From the NCBI GenBank assembly GCA_022651245.1, contig JALCQM010000006.1, positions 1 through 64,000 on the forward strand: a stretch of 64,000 nt of DNA. Direction: 5' to 3'. Shown in pieces: positions 33,803-44,500 of the stretch. This DNA is from Lactobacillus sp. GTDB taxonomy: Bacteria; Bacillota; Bacilli; Lactobacillales; Lactobacillaceae. Below the pieces are notes generated by a model. That model saw nothing but the letters and a program-made list of their open reading frames with translations, did no database searches and had not been told where the DNA came from. Position 1 is the stretch's first letter. Every line of letters begins with the position of its first letter. Both the position numbers and the translations under genes were made by a program.

Positions 33803-33830
33803 AGTTTACATAATATATATTATACGAAGT
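33803..33830 (-). other. dif: dif site (chromosome dimer resolution)
   Basis: Read on the - strand, this 28 bp segment is ACTTCGTATAA-TATATATTATGTAAACT without the hyphen. It differs from the Bacillus subtilis dif site, as I recall it, at two positions. The XerC half (ACTTCGTATAA), 6 bp centre and XerD half (TTATGTAAACT) are all present. XerCD would recombine here to resolve chromosome dimers. Gene orientation also switches here: + genes to the left, - genes to the right. Confidence 0.85.
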
Positions 33831-33845
33831 AACATAACCGGACTT

Positions 33846-33868
33846 ATCCCAAGGCACTGCCTTGGGAT
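33846..33868. repeat. Perfect 23 bp palindrome beside dif
   Basis: ATCCCAAGGCA-C-TGCCTTGGGAT, 16 bp from the dif site, without a T-run on either side. Role unknown. Confidence 0.6.
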
Positions 33869-33883
33869 CTTATCTGGGCGCGC

Positions 33884-33921
33884 AAAAACGCGCCTGTTAG
33901 CCGTTTGGCTCACAGACGCGC
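33884..33921 (-). terminator. Terminator of the comEB operon
   Basis: On the - strand GCGCGTCTGT.AGCC / GGCT.ACAGGCGCG followed by five T. Confidence 0.8.
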
Positions 33922-33933
33922 ACCTTACCGACA

Positions 33934-34395
33934 TCACTCGGCGGCCAACCGCACTGTTTCGATCTGATGATTGGCTAAGATCGTCACCGCGTACGGATCG
34001 TTATGGTAATCGTTGGCGTAATAGATTTTGCTGACGCCAGCTTGAATCAATGCTTTCGTGCAGTTGAGGCACGGGAAGAACGTCACGTACACCGTTGCGC
34101 CACGCGTCGACACGCCGTTCAAGGCACATTGCAAAATCGCGTTCATTTCCGCGTGTAAGGTGCGAATACAGTGCCCATCACGCATTAAATGGCCGGCTTC
34201 GTCGCAATGTGGATCACCAGAGATGCTACCGTTATAGCCCGTCGCAATGATCCGGTGTTCCTTGACCAAAACCGCCCCCACCGTCGCCCTTTCACAAGTC
34301 GAACGCTCGGCCACGTTGGTTGCCAGCTTCATGAAATAGTGATCCCAGGATTCCCGGTGTGCATGCCGTGTTGACGCCACAATCTGATCAGTCAT
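33934..34395 (-). CDS. comEB: dCMP deaminase (ComEB-like)
   Basis: A 153 aa zinc deaminase of deoxycytidylate, which gives dUMP for thymidylate synthesis. Zinc ligands: TLHAEMNAI (His and catalytic Glu) and PCLNCTKAL (two Cys). The additional Cys/His site of this subfamily (STCERATVGAV, HCDEAGH) is also present. In B. subtilis the gene lies in the comE locus. It overlaps nth by 8 nt, so both are probably one transcript. Confidence 0.9.
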   Translation of the reverse strand: MTDQIVASTRHAHRESWDHYFMKLATNVAERSTCERATVGAVLVKEHRIIATGYNGSISGDPHCDEAGHLMRDGHCIRTLHAEMNAILQCALNGVSTRGATVYVTFFPCLNCTKALIQAGVSKIYYANDYHNDPYAVTILANHQIETVRLAAE

Positions 34396-35041
34396 TAGCG
34401 GTACCTGCTTTCTTTAAAGGGTGATAATACGGGGCAAAACGTTGCCACTCCGGCGGCAATTGCGGTTTTTTGGCGGTCAGCCACTCCCGACCGACGCGGA
34501 TCAACGCCCGGTGTAGTGTGATCCAAGTCGCTTGTGGCATTAAGGCCTCCAAGCGGGCCTGGATCTGATCTGGTGTCGCCGCAGCCGGTGCGATCCCGAA
34601 GCCGCGAATGATGCGGCTGACATGCGTATCTACGGCGATACCAGGAATATTGAACGCATCGGTGCGCACCACGGTCGCCGTTTTGCGGCCCACTCCTGGT
34701 AAGCTGGTCAACGCCTTATAGGTTTGTGGCACCTGACCGGCAAAATCCGTGACTAACTTAGCACTCAATGCCTGCAGGTACTTAGCCTTGTTGTGGTATA
34801 AACCGAGCCGGTCGATGTAGTGCTCGATTTGCGGCACGGCGGCTTGAGCCATGTGCTGCGGATCCGGGTACGCCGCAAACAACTTAGGCGTAACGGCATT
34901 CACCGCCACGTCTGTGGTTTGCGCTGACAACATGACCGCGACCAAGATCTCGAACGGATTACGCGCGTTTAGCGTCGGCTGTGCGTCCGGATAGCGTGCC
35001 AGCACGGCATTCAAAAAATCCTTGGCTTGCGCATCATTCAT
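34388..35041 (-). CDS. nth: Endonuclease III without Fe-S cluster
   Basis: A 217 aa base-excision DNA glycosylase/AP lyase for oxidised pyrimidines. Helix-hairpin-helix and catalytic Lys in LPGVGRKTATVV, catalytic Asp in IAVDTHVSRI. The usual C-terminal Fe-S motif (C-x6-C-x2-C-x5-C) is missing; the protein holds no cysteine at all and ends in a proline/lysine tail. It is part of the nth-dnaD-asnS gene order usual for Bacilli. Confidence 0.93.
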   Translation of the reverse strand: MNDAQAKDFLNAVLARYPDAQPTLNARNPFEILVAVMLSAQTTDVAVNAVTPKLFAAYPDPQHMAQAAVPQIEHYIDRLGLYHNKAKYLQALSAKLVTDFAGQVPQTYKALTSLPGVGRKTATVVRTDAFNIPGIAVDTHVSRIIRGFGIAPAAATPDQIQARLEALMPQATWITLHRALIRVGREWLTAKKPQLPPEWQRFAPYYHPLKKAGTAND

Positions 35042-35057
35042 GCCGCCGACCTCCTTT

Positions 35058-35672
35058 TTATAGCTGATTGCGACGCTGGAGATAATCTTGCACTTGCTGC
35101 GGCGTCGTCAGGTGTAACTTCTCCCAGTTGAGCAAGATGCGATCGATATACCGCAGGGAATACTTCTGGTTCAAGACGGCCTCCCGTAGCGCCAATTGGA
35201 TCACCAGCGGATCATAGTGATCGATATTGAGCCAGTCTGCGATCGTTTGCTGCTCGATTGGCGACAACGGGCGGGCAAACTCGATTTCGATCTGGTTGAA
35301 AACGGCACCCGAAGCGGTAGGTGCCGCGTGTGGTGTTGCCGGCGCCGGGGTGTCCAACAAGCGCCGCAATAATGGCGTGACGTCGTATTGATCGACGGTG
35401 TGCCCGTGGCCATCAGGTTGGCTGACCAAGGTCACGGCCTGCTTTTGCAAGAGGCTGTTGATCGTCGCGTACAACGCGCTAGGCGTCATTTTGACCATCG
35501 TTGCGAAGTGCTCTGGCTCAGGGGCTTCTTGGTGTTGTTGCGCCCACTGAGTCAAGAATAGGTAGACTAAAAATTCGCTATGCGTCAAGTCACTTTGCGC
35601 ATAATGTTGAAATAAGGCAGTGCTGAAGCTGCTTTGACCTGCAGCCAAAAAACTGTTTAGGGCATCGGCCAC
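35058..35672 (-). CDS. dnaD: DnaD-like primosome protein
   Basis: A 204 aa replication restart/initiation protein. The N-terminal winged-helix (FLVYLFLTQWAQQH..., MTPSALYATINSLLQKQAV) and the C-terminal DnaD domain with IEIEFARPLSPIEQQTIADW and a YIDRILLNWEK end are present. ATG 35672 follows GGAGGGG. It lies between asnS and nth as in other lactobacilli. Confidence 0.9.
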   Translation of the reverse strand: MADALNSFLAAGQSSFSTALFQHYAQSDLTHSEFLVYLFLTQWAQQHQEAPEPEHFATMVKMTPSALYATINSLLQKQAVTLVSQPDGHGHTVDQYDVTPLLRRLLDTPAPATPHAAPTASGAVFNQIEIEFARPLSPIEQQTIADWLNIDHYDPLVIQLALREAVLNQKYSLRYIDRILLNWEKLHLTTPQQVQDYLQRRNQL

Positions 35673-35696
35673 ATGAATCCCCTCCTTTGGGCACGA

Positions 35697-35733
35697 CTAA
35701 AACAAGGTCGAGACCCAGTCTCGACCTTGTTTT
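35697..35733 (-). terminator. Terminator after asnS
   Basis: Inverted repeat AAACAAGGTCGAGAC / GTCTCGACCTTGTTT around a 5-6 nt loop, T-rich on both sides. Confidence 0.8.
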
Positions 35734-35737
35734 GCCA

Positions 35738-37036
35738 TTACGGCTTGATCCGGTTAATCATCCGTGGGAACGGAATGGTTTCGCGCAAGTGATCGAGGTG
35801 GCAGATCCACGTGATCGCCCGCTCGAGCCCTAAGCCGAAGCCAGAATGCGGCACGGTGCCATACTTACGCAGGTCCAAGTACCAGTCGTATTCCGACAGG
35901 TCCAAGCCTTTCTTTTCGATCGCGGCGCGCAACTTGTCGTAATCGACTTCCCGTTCGCTACCACCGATGATCTCCCCATAACCTTCTGGCGCTAACAAGT
36001 CAGCGCAAACATAGGTATCTTCACGCCCTTCTTCAGGCAACATGTAAAACGGTTTGATGCTCTTCGGATAATTCAAGATGAAAACCGGTTGTTCAAACTG
36101 GTCAGATAAGTACGTTTCTTCCGGAGAGCCGAAGTCATCGCCCCACTTGACATCGAAGTCTGCCTTTTGCAGCATGTCGATGGCTTCATCATAGCGGATA
36201 CGCGGGTATGGCAGCTGGGTGTACTTCTTCAGCTGGTCGACGTCGCGGTCGATCAGGTGCAATTCGTATTCGCAGTGATCGATCACATTTTGGACCAAAT
36301 ACGCGATGTAGCGTTCTTGGATAGCCAAGCTTTCATCTTGATGCATGAAAGCCATTTCGGGTTCGATCATCCAAAATTCGGTCAAATGCCGCCGTGTCTT
36401 GCTCTTTTCAGCCCGGAAAACCGGCCCGAACGTGAACACCTTCCCATAAGCCATGGCGCCGGCTTCTGCGTACAGCTGCCCCGACTGGCTCAAGTATGCC
36501 GGCTTGTCGAAGTACTCGGTTTCAAATAGTTCCGTGGTGCCTTCTGGGGCGCTACCGGTCAAAATGGGTGAATCCATCTTGATGAAACCTTCTTGGTTGA
36601 AGAATTCATACGTTGCGCGAATGATCTCGTTGCGGATCTTTTGGATCGCAAATTGCCGCTTGGACCGCAACCAGAGATGGCGGTGGTCCAGTAAGAATTC
36701 GATCCCGTGTTCTTTAGGCGTGATCGGATAATCTTCCGAGTCGCCCACGACTTGGATGTCATGGACTTCAATTTCGTAACCAAAGTGGCTACGACTATCT
36801 TCGTGGATCACCCCGGTAATGGTCATGCTGGTTTCTTGGCGCATTTCCTTGGCCGTGGCGAATACCACTTCATCAACGGCATTTTTCAACACGACCCCTT
36901 GGAAAAAGGCCGAGCCGTCGCGCAATTGTAAGAAGGCGATCTTACCGCTTGAGCGCTTGTCGGTTAACCAAGCATTGATCGTCACCTCTTGGTCGACGTA
37001 TTGTGAGGCATCCTTGATGCGAATCTGTTCAGTCAT
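35738..37036 (-). CDS. asnS: Asparaginyl-tRNA synthetase
   Basis: A 432 aa class IIb synthetase. N-terminal OB-fold ([20 protein letters not shown]), motif 2 [15 protein letters not shown] and motif 3 [14 protein letters not shown] run of T on the - strand hairpin at 35694-35735 (AACAAGGTCGAGAC / GTCTCGACCTTGTT) is a terminator between asnS and dnaD. The gene follows the aminotransferase by 29 bp. Confidence 0.96.
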   Translation of the reverse strand: MTEQIRIKDASQYVDQEVTINAWLTDKRSSGKIAFLQLRDGSAFFQGVVLKNAVDEVVFATAKEMRQETSMTITGVIHEDSRSHFGYEIEVHDIQVVGDSEDYPITPKEHGIEFLLDHRHLWLRSKRQFAIQKIRNEIIRATYEFFNQEGFIKMDSPILTGSAPEGTTELFETEYFDKPAYLSQSGQLYAEAGAMAYGKVFTFGPVFRAEKSKTRRHLTEFWMIEPEMAFMHQDESLAIQERYIAYLVQNVIDHCEYELHLIDRDVDQLKKYTQLPYPRIRYDEAIDMLQKADFDVKWGDDFGSPEETYLSDQFEQPVFILNYPKSIKPFYMLPEEGREDTYVCADLLAPEGYGEIIGGSEREVDYDKLRAAIEKKGLDLSEYDWYLDLRKYGTVPHSGFGLGLERAITWICHLDHLRETIPFPRMINRIKP

Positions 37037-37065
37037 GTGTCAGTACTTCTCCTTACCCAAAATAA

Positions 37066-38244
37066 TCAGTTATTACCGACGAACGCGGCGATGCGATCGA
37101 GGGCGGTCATCAAGCTATCCATATCTTTGGCATAGCTCAAGCGGGCATGCTCTGGCATGCCGAAGGCGCGTCCAGGAACTAATGCGACTCCGGTTTCTGC
37201 CAACAAAGCAGAAATGAAGTCGTCTACCGAGCCGTAATTGGTCAACTGCGCCGCCCGCCGGACGTTCGGGAAGAGATAAAACGCCCCTTGCGGCTTTTCC
37301 GCCAATTCAAACCCCGGAATCTGCGTCAGCCGGGCATACACGACGTTGAGCCGCTTCTCGAACGCTTGGCGCATCGTTTCGACCGGTTCTTGATCAGCCC
37401 CAAACGCGGCCAAGGCAGCATACTGCGCGACGGCGGTCACGTTACCAGTCGCGTGCCCCAACAGCGTGGCGACGGCATTGAGAATTTTTTCCGGTCCGGC
37501 CATGAAGCCGACCCGCCAGCCGGTCATCGCGTATGATTTCGACACGCCGGAGATCAACACAGTATTGGCGGTGATCTGCGGGTCGATTTCGATCATCGAG
37601 GTATAGCTGGCGCCGTTATAGATCAAATCGCGGTAGATATCATCTGCGACCACCAAAATATCATGCTTCAACGCCCAATTACCGATCAACGTCAATTCTT
37701 GGCGATCGTACACGGCGCCGGTCGGATTTTGCGGTGAATTAATGATGATAGCACGCGTCTTGGCTGTCCGTTGGGCTTCAAGCTCATCGACGGTGACTTT
37801 GAAGTGGTTCTTCGCCAAAACTGGCCGCGGGGTCCCACCGGCCAAACGCACCTGTTCAACATAAGAAACCCACCCTGGAATCGGGATCATGACTTCTTCG
37901 CCAGGATCCAGCAGCACTTGGAACAAGGCGTATAAGGCGAACTTGGCCCCGGTCGTGACCACGATCTGCTTGGGATCATAACGCACGTGCGTCTGGGCTT
38001 CAACATGGGCCGCGATCGCTTCACGCAACGGTAAGATCCCGACTGCCGGCGTATAGAAGCTGGTCAGATTGTCATGGATCGCTTGGATCGCCGCTTGTTC
38101 GATATGTTCAGGCGTCTTAAAATCCGGCTGGCCGATTGATAAGTCGATCACGTCTTCGCCACGGGCCTTCATTTGTTTCGTAAAACTGCTGACCGCCAAG
38201 GTGGCCGATGGCGCCACATTGATGATGCGCTTTGCTAAATGCAT
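37066..38244 (-). CDS. Class I aminotransferase (aspartate type)
   Basis: A 392 aa PLP enzyme. Motifs: LSIGQPDFKTPEHI, INSPQNPTGAVY, VVADDIYRDLIY and the PLP Lys in SGVSKSYAMTGWRVGF. Its position upstream of asnS suggests aspartate aminotransferase (AspB), which would supply aspartate for asparagine. Substrate range cannot be fixed from sequence. Confidence 0.88.
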   Translation of the reverse strand: MHLAKRIINVAPSATLAVSSFTKQMKARGEDVIDLSIGQPDFKTPEHIEQAAIQAIHDNLTSFYTPAVGILPLREAIAAHVEAQTHVRYDPKQIVVTTGAKFALYALFQVLLDPGEEVMIPIPGWVSYVEQVRLAGGTPRPVLAKNHFKVTVDELEAQRTAKTRAIIINSPQNPTGAVYDRQELTLIGNWALKHDILVVADDIYRDLIYNGASYTSMIEIDPQITANTVLISGVSKSYAMTGWRVGFMAGPEKILNAVATLLGHATGNVTAVAQYAALAAFGADQEPVETMRQAFEKRLNVVYARLTQIPGFELAEKPQGAFYLFPNVRRAAQLTNYGSVDDFISALLAETGVALVPGRAFGMPEHARLSYAKDMDSLMTALDRIAAFVGNN

Positions 38245-38273
38245 ATTCTTCTCTCCCCTTTGATGCTGACTGG

Positions 38274-38765
38274 CTACAAATTAGCGACGGCAAACAATTC
38301 GTCACCAGACTTGAAGTCATACGTCACATAGCCTAGTTTACCAGACTTTGTGCGGTAGCCAACATCCCAAACAAATTTCTTTCCACGTTTACTTAACCCA
38401 ACGGTCAAGATCTTCTTGGGGGAATAGCTCGCTGTTGCCTGTGAAATCGCGGTTTGGCGGGTGATTCCTGCCCGTTGCGACAGCACCGTGACCCGGCCAT
38501 TTTTTTGGCGGATCAAGACGTAGACTTTCTGTTTTTTGGTGGTGGTCCCGGCAACGGTGAGGTAAGACTCACGCTGGCGGTCCCAGTAAAAGGCGCTGAC
38601 GGACTGCACCTTGGCCTTTTTTTCGGCGATCGAAATCGCTTGGTCGCGGACTTGGTGCAGCGGGCTCAAGCCTTGGTGATAAATCCCCAAAACGATGGCG
38701 ATCAGCACGAGGCCGGCGACGAGCCAGGCGGTGCGGTGCCATGTTGGGCGGTGTGCTCTACGCAT
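38274..38765 (-). CDS. YpmB-like DUF5590 exported protein
   Basis: A 163 aa protein with one N-terminal membrane anchor (TAWLVAGLVLIAIVLGIY) and an extracytoplasmic PepSY-like alpha/beta domain, as in B. subtilis YpmB, encoded at the same place between dinG and aspB. Function unknown. ATG 38765 follows GGAGGAAGAAC and lies inside the end of dinG (8 nt overlap); the frame is open further upstream but has no SD there. Confidence 0.8.
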   Translation of the reverse strand: MRRAHRPTWHRTAWLVAGLVLIAIVLGIYHQGLSPLHQVRDQAISIAEKKAKVQSVSAFYWDRQRESYLTVAGTTTKKQKVYVLIRQKNGRVTVLSQRAGITRQTAISQATASYSPKKILTVGLSKRGKKFVWDVGYRTKSGKLGYVTYDFKSGDELFAVANL

Positions 38766-41544
38766 GTTCTTCCTCCTTAGACAATATTGGGCGATGGCGC
38801 AACCAAGCATGGACGTATTGCGCGATGGTCTGGACCGGTAGCGCCATTGGCTTGAGATTCGGCAAGGCGTGCTGTAGCTGACGGCCATAGCGGGTCGTGG
38901 CGAAGCGCGGGTCCAGAACCACAAACGCCCCACGGTCGTGTTCGGTCCGGATCAGCCGCCCGAAACTTTGCCGTAGGCGGATCGTCGCTTTCGGCAGCGC
39001 ATCAGCGGTGAAGGGGTCTTGGCCGGCTTGCTTCAAAGCCGCCGCCCGCGCCTTCACGACAGGATCGCTAGGCGAGTCAAACGGCAACCGGGTCAAGATC
39101 ACGAGTTCTAGGAGCTTATCAGGGTAGTCGATCCCCTCAAAAAAACTCGCAGCCCCTAACAAAACGCTGTTATCGCCTAAAACAAACCGCTTGGCGATTT
39201 TTTCCGCCGAGCCCGTCACCCCTTGGGCTAGCAGTTCTTTTTGCGCTGCCAAGGGGGTCTGGGCTAAGCGCTGATGCACCGCCGCGATGGCTTTCAAAGA
39301 CGTAAACAACACCAAGGTCTGCTGCGGCCCTTGCGCTAAGGTCGCGATCGCCTGCGCGAGGTAATCATAATATGCGGCTTCGTCTGCCGCAGGGTCCGGC
39401 GCATCGGGGTCAACAAAGACTTGCGCTTGTTGGCGGTAGTGAAACGGGCTGCGCAAGCGCAACGTCGCCGTGTCCGCCGGCAAGCCCAGCTGCTGGCGTA
39501 AATAATCGAAGCGGCGCGCCACCACCAAGGTCGCCCCGACAAACACCGGCGCCGTAAAATGCGTTAACAAATCTTGAATCTGGGGCGTCGCCGAAAGCAA
39601 TTCCCAAGCGAGTTGCAAACTATACACATCATGTCCGTTGGCCAGCTGGAGCCGACACAAGCCGGCTTTTCCAGAGGCGATCGTGGCAGGCGTTAAGTCG
39701 GCTAAGGTCGCGGCTTGCCCGCTGATGGCCGCGCTTAACGCAGCAACCGCCTGAAAAAGCGCGGCATCCCCTGGCATAAAGTGCGCCGCATGCCCCGCGT
39801 GGTCGGCCACCAGCTGGTCACACACCGCGACCACCGCCGTTAATTGTTGGGTCAACTGCCGCCAAGGTACCGCCAACGTCTCTGCGACCCATTGTTGTTG
39901 CGCCGAGGTTAACGTCATTTCCACAAAGCCACTCGGCCACTCTTGCGCCTGGCTAAAATGCCGGAACAATTGCTGTTGTAACCCTTCGATCGCCCCGATT
40001 GCCGCGGTGATCGTCGCAGCCAGGCTTTGCAGCTGATAGCGCATCACCTGCGAATCGTCATACGCATCTTGCAAACTATGTTTATCCGGATGGCTCACCA
40101 GCCGCAGCAAGTGTTGCAGCCGGTTGCGCAACTTGGCAAAATCCAAGCTGCGGGCATGGGCCGCCGCGACGTGTTCAGCAAAATGATGCGCCTCATCGAC
40201 CACTAAAAATGGCCTCTCAGTCCACGCCGCGCCGTGCCGCGCCAAGTAGGCGTGATTGGTGATCACCACTGTCGCCGCTTTTTGGCGTGCCTGCATGCGG
40301 CCATAAAAATCATACTCGGCGTAGACGCTGTCCGCCCGTGCAGGTTGGCCATGGTGGCGGACCCGCGCAAACAGTGGCGCACGGTAGCTGGTCAAGTGGA
40401 GCTCGCCTAAGTCCCCAGTTTGCGTCTGGGTCAGCCACACCACGAGCTTCATTTGCAATAAGCGGGTCAGGCGGTCCGCATCCGGCGTCGCCAGGGAATC
40501 CGCGAATTGCTGAAGATCCAGAAAATGGCGCGCACTTTTCACGATCGCCGTAGGTAATGGCGCCTGCAACAACGCCGCCGCCTGTTCGGCCTGCGCAGCG
40601 ATCTGGTTTTGCAACACGGTGGTGCTAGTCGCCACCACCAGCTGGTGGTCGGCATCACTGCAATACGCATACGCCAATAAGTAGCCCAACGTCTTGCCGG
40701 CTCCAGTGCCAACTTCGATCATCATCGGCGCCTTAGCCGTCGTCGCGTTAGTGTACAAGGCATCCATCATCTGCGCCTGTGCCTTGCGCAAACGTAGATC
40801 TGGGGCCAACAACGCGCGCTTCGCCTTATCCGTTAAGGGGTAATAGCGGGTCGCAGGTGCCCCTACCGTCCCCTGCTGGGGGCGTTGAAGGATGAGGTCC
40901 CCCACCTGCACCAGGTTCTCGGCTAATGGCTGCGCCGGCGTCACCTGCGCCGCCAAATACGCGCCGGTTTGCCGCGCTAACGGCACACTCAAGCGCACCA
41001 GCAAATTTTGCGTGGCATGCGGCAGCGCTTGAAACTGCCCCGTCAACGTGCGCAACAACAAGGCGGTACTGATCGCATCACTATCAGCACGGTGTGGGTG
41101 CTCATGGTGAATCTGCAAATGGTGCGTCAAGTCGCTCAAACGATAGCTACTGAGCTGGGGCAATAAGATCTGCGCCAGCTCGACCGTATCCACCGCCGGA
41201 TTCGTCAACGCCGGCAACCCGACGCGCTCAAATTCCGCACTTAAAAACGGATAGTCGAAGTTCACATTGTGCGCGACGATCACCGTATTCGCCAAGCGCT
41301 GAGATAATTGCGGCGCCAATTCGGCAAAATAAGGCGCACTGATCAAGTCGTCTGGGCGAATATGTGTCAATTGCTGGATCGCTGCTGGCACCCCGCGGTC
41401 TGGATTGACCAGTTGCGAAATTGTGTCGACAATTTGACCGTGCTGCAAAAAAGCACACCCAAATTGGATGATCCGGTCCCCATTTTTAACGGTGGTACCG
41501 GTAGTTTCAAGATCGAGCACCGCGTAGATGGTGTCGGGAGTCAT
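38758..41544 (-). CDS. dinG: DinG-like helicase/3'-5' exonuclease
   Basis: A 928 aa protein with an N-terminal DnaQ-type exonuclease (VLDLETTGTTVKNGD, VAHNVNFDYPFL, HRADSDAIST) and a C-terminal superfamily 2 helicase (Walker A EVGTGAGKTLGYL, DEAH box VVDEAHHF, motif VI QSFGRLIRTEHDRG). In Gram-positives such proteins are active mainly as exonucleases. The four-Cys iron-sulfur site of E. coli DinG is not evident. ATG 41544 is 34 bp downstream of addA. Confidence 0.92.
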   Translation of the reverse strand: MTPDTIYAVLDLETTGTTVKNGDRIIQFGCAFLQHGQIVDTISQLVNPDRGVPAAIQQLTHIRPDDLISAPYFAELAPQLSQRLANTVIVAHNVNFDYPFLSAEFERVGLPALTNPAVDTVELAQILLPQLSSYRLSDLTHHLQIHHEHPHRADSDAISTALLLRTLTGQFQALPHATQNLLVRLSVPLARQTGAYLAAQVTPAQPLAENLVQVGDLILQRPQQGTVGAPATRYYPLTDKAKRALLAPDLRLRKAQAQMMDALYTNATTAKAPMMIEVGTGAGKTLGYLLAYAYCSDADHQLVVATSTTVLQNQIAAQAEQAAALLQAPLPTAIVKSARHFLDLQQFADSLATPDADRLTRLLQMKLVVWLTQTQTGDLGELHLTSYRAPLFARVRHHGQPARADSVYAEYDFYGRMQARQKAATVVITNHAYLARHGAAWTERPFLVVDEAHHFAEHVAAAHARSLDFAKLRNRLQHLLRLVSHPDKHSLQDAYDDSQVMRYQLQSLAATITAAIGAIEGLQQQLFRHFSQAQEWPSGFVEMTLTSAQQQWVAETLAVPWRQLTQQLTAVVAVCDQLVADHAGHAAHFMPGDAALFQAVAALSAAISGQAATLADLTPATIASGKAGLCRLQLANGHDVYSLQLAWELLSATPQIQDLLTHFTAPVFVGATLVVARRFDYLRQQLGLPADTATLRLRSPFHYRQQAQVFVDPDAPDPAADEAAYYDYLAQAIATLAQGPQQTLVLFTSLKAIAAVHQRLAQTPLAAQKELLAQGVTGSAEKIAKRFVLGDNSVLLGAASFFEGIDYPDKLLELVILTRLPFDSPSDPVVKARAAALKQAGQDPFTADALPKATIRLRQSFGRLIRTEHDRGAFVVLDPRFATTRYGRQLQHALPNLKPMALPVQTIAQYVHAWLRHRPILSKEEEHA

Positions 41545-41581
41545 GTCGTCACTCGTTTCTGTACAGATTGCCTCTATTTTA

Positions 41582-44500
41582 CTATTCTTGTGGCCCCTTG
41601 GCTATCGTTACCACGCGTCCCGTTTCGAGAAGCACCAACTGGCGGCTGATCACCGGCTGCGGCTGTAACTGGCCCAACGCCTGGGCGTACAGCTGCAGCT
41701 GGGTTTGATAGCGCGCCACTAGCGCGGATTCGCTGGTCACATGATCGGTTTTGTAATCAAACAGCGTCACCCCTGCTTCAGTGGTCACGAAGCCATCGAT
41801 GATCCCGTGGACTAAGACGTCATCTGTATGGGCCACGCGCTGGTCTTTGCCTAACGACGCGAACACTTGCGTCGCCGGCAGCAACAGTGAAAAGGCCACC
41901 TCCCGCTGCACCTGGTCGGGGTGCGCCCGTAGCAAGCGGCCTAGCGGTAACGAAAAGAAGCGCAACAAGGCGTCTTGGTCGATGCGCTTGGCCACCGCAG
42001 CGTCAATTTGCCCCGCTGCCACCAATGCAGCCAGCGTGGACGCAATGGTCGCGCTAGGATCTTGATGCAAGTCCAGGCGCTGCAACAACAAGTGCGTAGC
42101 GGTTCCAACGGCGGTGGCAGGAATGGTCTTAGCCGTCGTCAAAAACTGGGGCTTGGCAAAATCGCTCACGTAGCGGTTCCCTAACAATTGCCGCCGGGAC
42201 TTGACCAGTTCCGTATTGTCCGGGTCTTCGCTTTGGGCGCGTTTGATCTCCGTCACGCTTTGAAAGCCGGTGGTTTGCGTCTCTGCAGCATAAGGATACG
42301 TCCAGTCTAACCACGCGTCTAAATCGACATCTAACGGGGGCTGGACGGCTTTTTCTGGGGCAGACGGGGCCACTTGGGGTTGCGGGTCAACCGTTGCGGT
42401 CCACGCGACCGTTGCGCCATAAGTGGCCACAGTCGCCGCCTGGGGATTGACTTGCGGGTGGCGGGCCAGTGCCAGCTTGAACCAATCCAAATAGCTGCGC
42501 GCAGACTCGCGCAAGTGTGCCGGCAAGACCTGATGGGTGGCCTCAGCCGCTGGCGACTCCGCCGTCAACACCGCCTCATCTTTGGCACTGGCGACGATGA
42601 ACAAGCGCTGCTGCGCGCGGGTCAACGCGACGTACAATAAGCGCATCTCTTCGGCCAGCAGTTGCTTTTTTTTCGCTTGCTTGGCCAGTTGGTATTGGGG
42701 CAAAGCGTAGCGTTCTTGGGTCTGTGGGTCGACCCATTGGATCCCTGCTAGCGTTGGCGTCAAGATCTGCCGGACCTTTAAGTCTTGCAGGTTAAATTGC
42801 TTGTCTGCGGCCATCAAGAACACGACCGGAAACTCCAAGCCTTTACTCCCATGGATCGTGCGCAAAGACACCGCATCGGCGTCTGGTTGCAAGGTCACAG
42901 GCATCGCGAGGTCTTTGTCTTGTTTTTGCATCAATTCAATGAAATGGATGAAAGCGAACAAGCCTTTGAAGCCGCCATTTTCATACGCTGCCGCGCGCGC
43001 GGCCAGCGCCCGCAAGTTGGCTTGCCGCTGGGCGCCACCAGGTAAGCCGCCAACGAAGTCTAAGTAACCGAACACGTCGTAGATTCGCCAGATCAACGCG
43101 ACTAACTCGTGTTCCCGGGCAAAGGCGCGTAATTCGGTTAATTGGTCCGCAAATAACCGGGCCTTGGCGTAAGTCTGTTGGCCTAGTGGCGTCGCACTGG
43201 GTTGGGCCAAAAAAGCGAACCAGGCGTCATCGAAGCTCGCCTGTGGCGCCGCTAAGCGGATCAAAGCTAAGGCGTCTGCACTCATCCCCACTAACGGCGA
43301 GCGGAGCACCGCGGCCAACGCGATTTCTTGCCGCGGGTTATCGATCAGCCGCAACAGGCTCATCATCGTCATCAGCTCAGTGGTTTTGAAATAGTTCTGC
43401 GCGTCTGCGACCACGATCGGCACGTTGGCCTTGGCAAAAGCGCTTTGTAAGGTGATGTTTTGACTCCGCGAGCGCACCAACAAGGTGATGTCGCGGTAGC
43501 TAATGCGATGGCTGCGCCACTGACCGTCAGCGTCTTGGCCATCATAGATCACCGCCTCTGGATCATTCACCAACGCTTTGATTTTAGCGATCACCAGCTC
43601 TGCTTGCGCCGTCGCCTTATCCATCGCCGCTTGGCTGAGATCGTCCGCGTCGGGATCGACTTCTGGTTGTACGGCCAACAAGAATTCGGTGGTCGGTGCC
43701 CAGTCTGCAGGGGCCTGGAAGGTGGCGCGCTTGAGCTCAGCATTTTGGTCATAGGCCATGTCGCCGACTGCTGGGTCCATGATCTGGCTAAAGACGAAGT
43801 TCGTGAAGTCTAAGACGTTACGGCTGGAGCGGAAGTTTTCGGCCAAAACAATGCGCTCCCCTTGGCTAGCCGCCTGCCCGAAGCGGCGGTACTTCGCCAA
43901 GAACAACTGCGGATCGGCCAAGCGGAAGCCATAGATGCTTTGTTTGACATCCCCGACCATGAACCGATTCCCCGGCGCTGCTTGGCTGATCACATCTAAC
44001 AAGGCCTCTTGCAGGGGGTTGATGTCTTGGTATTCATCGATCATGATCTCATCGAAGCTGGCCTGAAAATTCACCGCGATCGGTTGCCCGGTTTGCGGGT
44101 CCAAGGTGTGCAAGATCTGCAACGCATGGTGCGCAATATCCCCGAAATCTTGCAGGTGCCGCTGATTTTTCTCGGCGGCAAACGCCAACAAGAATTCTTG
44201 GCACACCGTCCCTAAGGTCTGCATCAGCGGATAGGCATGTTGCAAGGCGCGGTCTAGATCCGTCGGTAAGATCTGTAATAACGCCCCAATCGCGGTGTTG
44301 AAGCGGTCTTTTAAGGCATCGCGTTGCGCCTTGGCCGCCGCCTTAACTTCCTTGGCCTCATCTGCGACCTTGGTCCGCGGCCACGTTGGCCACGTCACCG
44401 CCGTTGCTGCCGTGTAAGCCGCGGCATAGTCAGGCGCCGCCAACTGGGCCGCCTGCAAAACGGCTTGCTGCGTGGTGGTTAACGCCGTTTGCACCGCGGC

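Noticed and set aside
33846-33868. Rho-independent terminator
   Set aside because: A perfect palindrome but no T-run on either strand; a proper terminator lies at 33884-33921.
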